From Rhodanobacter sp. (lineage in GTDB: Bacteria > Pseudomonadota > Gammaproteobacteria > Xanthomonadales > Rhodanobacteraceae): DNA of 13,678 bases. Below are positions 13,345 through 13,678 of this stretch, piece after piece. A program made the translations under genes and the position numbers. The stretch spans positions 1-13,678 of the forward strand of contig JAPHUU010000256.1 in NCBI GenBank assembly GCA_026193555.1. The letters are read 5' to 3'. The notes beneath the pieces were generated by a model that saw only the letters and a list, made by a program, of their open reading frames with translations, had not been told where the DNA came from and made no database searches. How positions within the stretch are numbered: position 1 is the stretch's first letter; each line of letters starts with the position of its first letter.

Positions 13345-13678
13345 TCAGACCGGGGGTAGCGTCACGCTGAAGCGCGCGCCACCGAATTCCGGCGAGCGGT
13401 CGACCACCAGCTCACCGCCATAGGCATGGACGATGTCCTGCACGATCGACAGGCCGATACCATGACCCTGTACCCGTTCGTCACCGCGCACGCCTCGTTG
13501 CAGCACCTTTTCGATCTTGTCCGCCGGAATGCCCGGGCCATCGTCCTCGACGCTCAAGGTCAGCCCTGCGCGCTGGCGTGCGGATGACGGATGCATCTTC
13601 ACCATCAGCAGTACCCGGTGACCCGCCCACTTGAAGGCGTTTTCCAGCAGGTTGCCCATCAATTCCAGCAGGTCGCCC
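13345..13678 (-). CDS. PhoQ-like sensor histidine kinase, C-terminal part
   Basis: These are the last 110 or so residues of a membrane sensor kinase; the gene continues past the right edge of the window. The ATP-binding HATPase domain is complete in its key boxes: N box ELMGNLLENAFKWAG, G1 box VEDDGPGIP, an F-box-like VLQRGVRGDERV, and G2 box GHGIGLSIVQDIV. It ends GARFSVTLPPV. GNLLENAFKWA and VEDDGPGIP with RGxR closely resemble PhoQ, which senses cations, pH or antimicrobial peptides and signals to PhoP. The sensor domain and phospho-His are outside the window, so PhoQ identity is probable, not proven. A response-regulator gene would be expected upstream on the minus strand. Confidence 0.9.
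   Translation of the reverse strand, partial: GDLLELMGNLLENAFKWAGHRVLLMVKMHPSSARQRAGLTLSVEDDGPGIPADKIEKVLQRGVRGDERVQGHGIGLSIVQDIVHAYGGELVVDRSPEFGGARFSVTLPPV

Overview
The window is GC-rich and reads as an ordinary chromosomal segment of a gammaproteobacterium. Codon third positions are strongly G/C. The order birA-coaX-SPOR protein, the PhoQ-like kinase, the long C-terminal tail on TrpS and a GGGAAC-type intergenic repeat together suggest Xanthomonadales, perhaps Rhodanobacteraceae. This placement is inferred from remembered family resemblance, not from a search.

Layout: (1) Bases 1-2083 hold the end of a branched-chain or pyruvate-type 2-oxoacid dehydrogenase operon, with a 5'-truncated E1-beta gene and a complete single-lipoyl E2 gene. 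A large inverted repeat separates the two genes and a strong hairpin terminator follows. (2) Bases 2103-3292 (minus) hold a YgjP-like zinc metallopeptidase followed by a DUF6348-like protein. A small VOC/glyoxalase-fold gene (3352-3735, plus) diverges from them. (3) Bases 3739-5976 (minus) encode a secreted or outer-membrane DUF5916 protein with a CBM9-like N-terminal domain. Palindromes lie in its upstream region. (4) Bases 6188-8857 (minus) hold a compact arginase - TrpS - small membrane protein cluster. (5) Bases 8858-10196 are gene-poor. They contain only doubtful small ORFs and a promoter-like dyad, and end in the terminator of a tRNA-Thr(UGU) gene (10197-10272, minus). (6) Bases 10329-12861 (minus) hold a probable leaderless mini-ORF, birA, coaX and a SPOR-domain protein, coupled by start/stop overlaps or short gaps. 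(7) Bases 12998-13324 (plus) encode a small secreted Ser/Asp/Gly-rich protein. It converges on the C-terminal part of a PhoQ-like sensor kinase that runs off the right edge.

Functionally the genes are mostly central metabolism and cofactor biology: oxidative decarboxylation of 2-oxoacids (E1/E2, using lipoate and CoA), CoA synthesis (CoaX), protein biotinylation (BirA), arginine breakdown (arginase) and translation (TrpS, tRNA-Thr). I see no phage, transposon, CRISPR array or recognisable defence system. The points most worth following up are an E2 active site whose usual Asp is Thr, the repeat-derived hairpin inside the 2-oxoacid dehydrogenase operon, a candidate leaderless leader peptide coupled to birA, and a nested-dyad promoter region in the gene-poor stretch.
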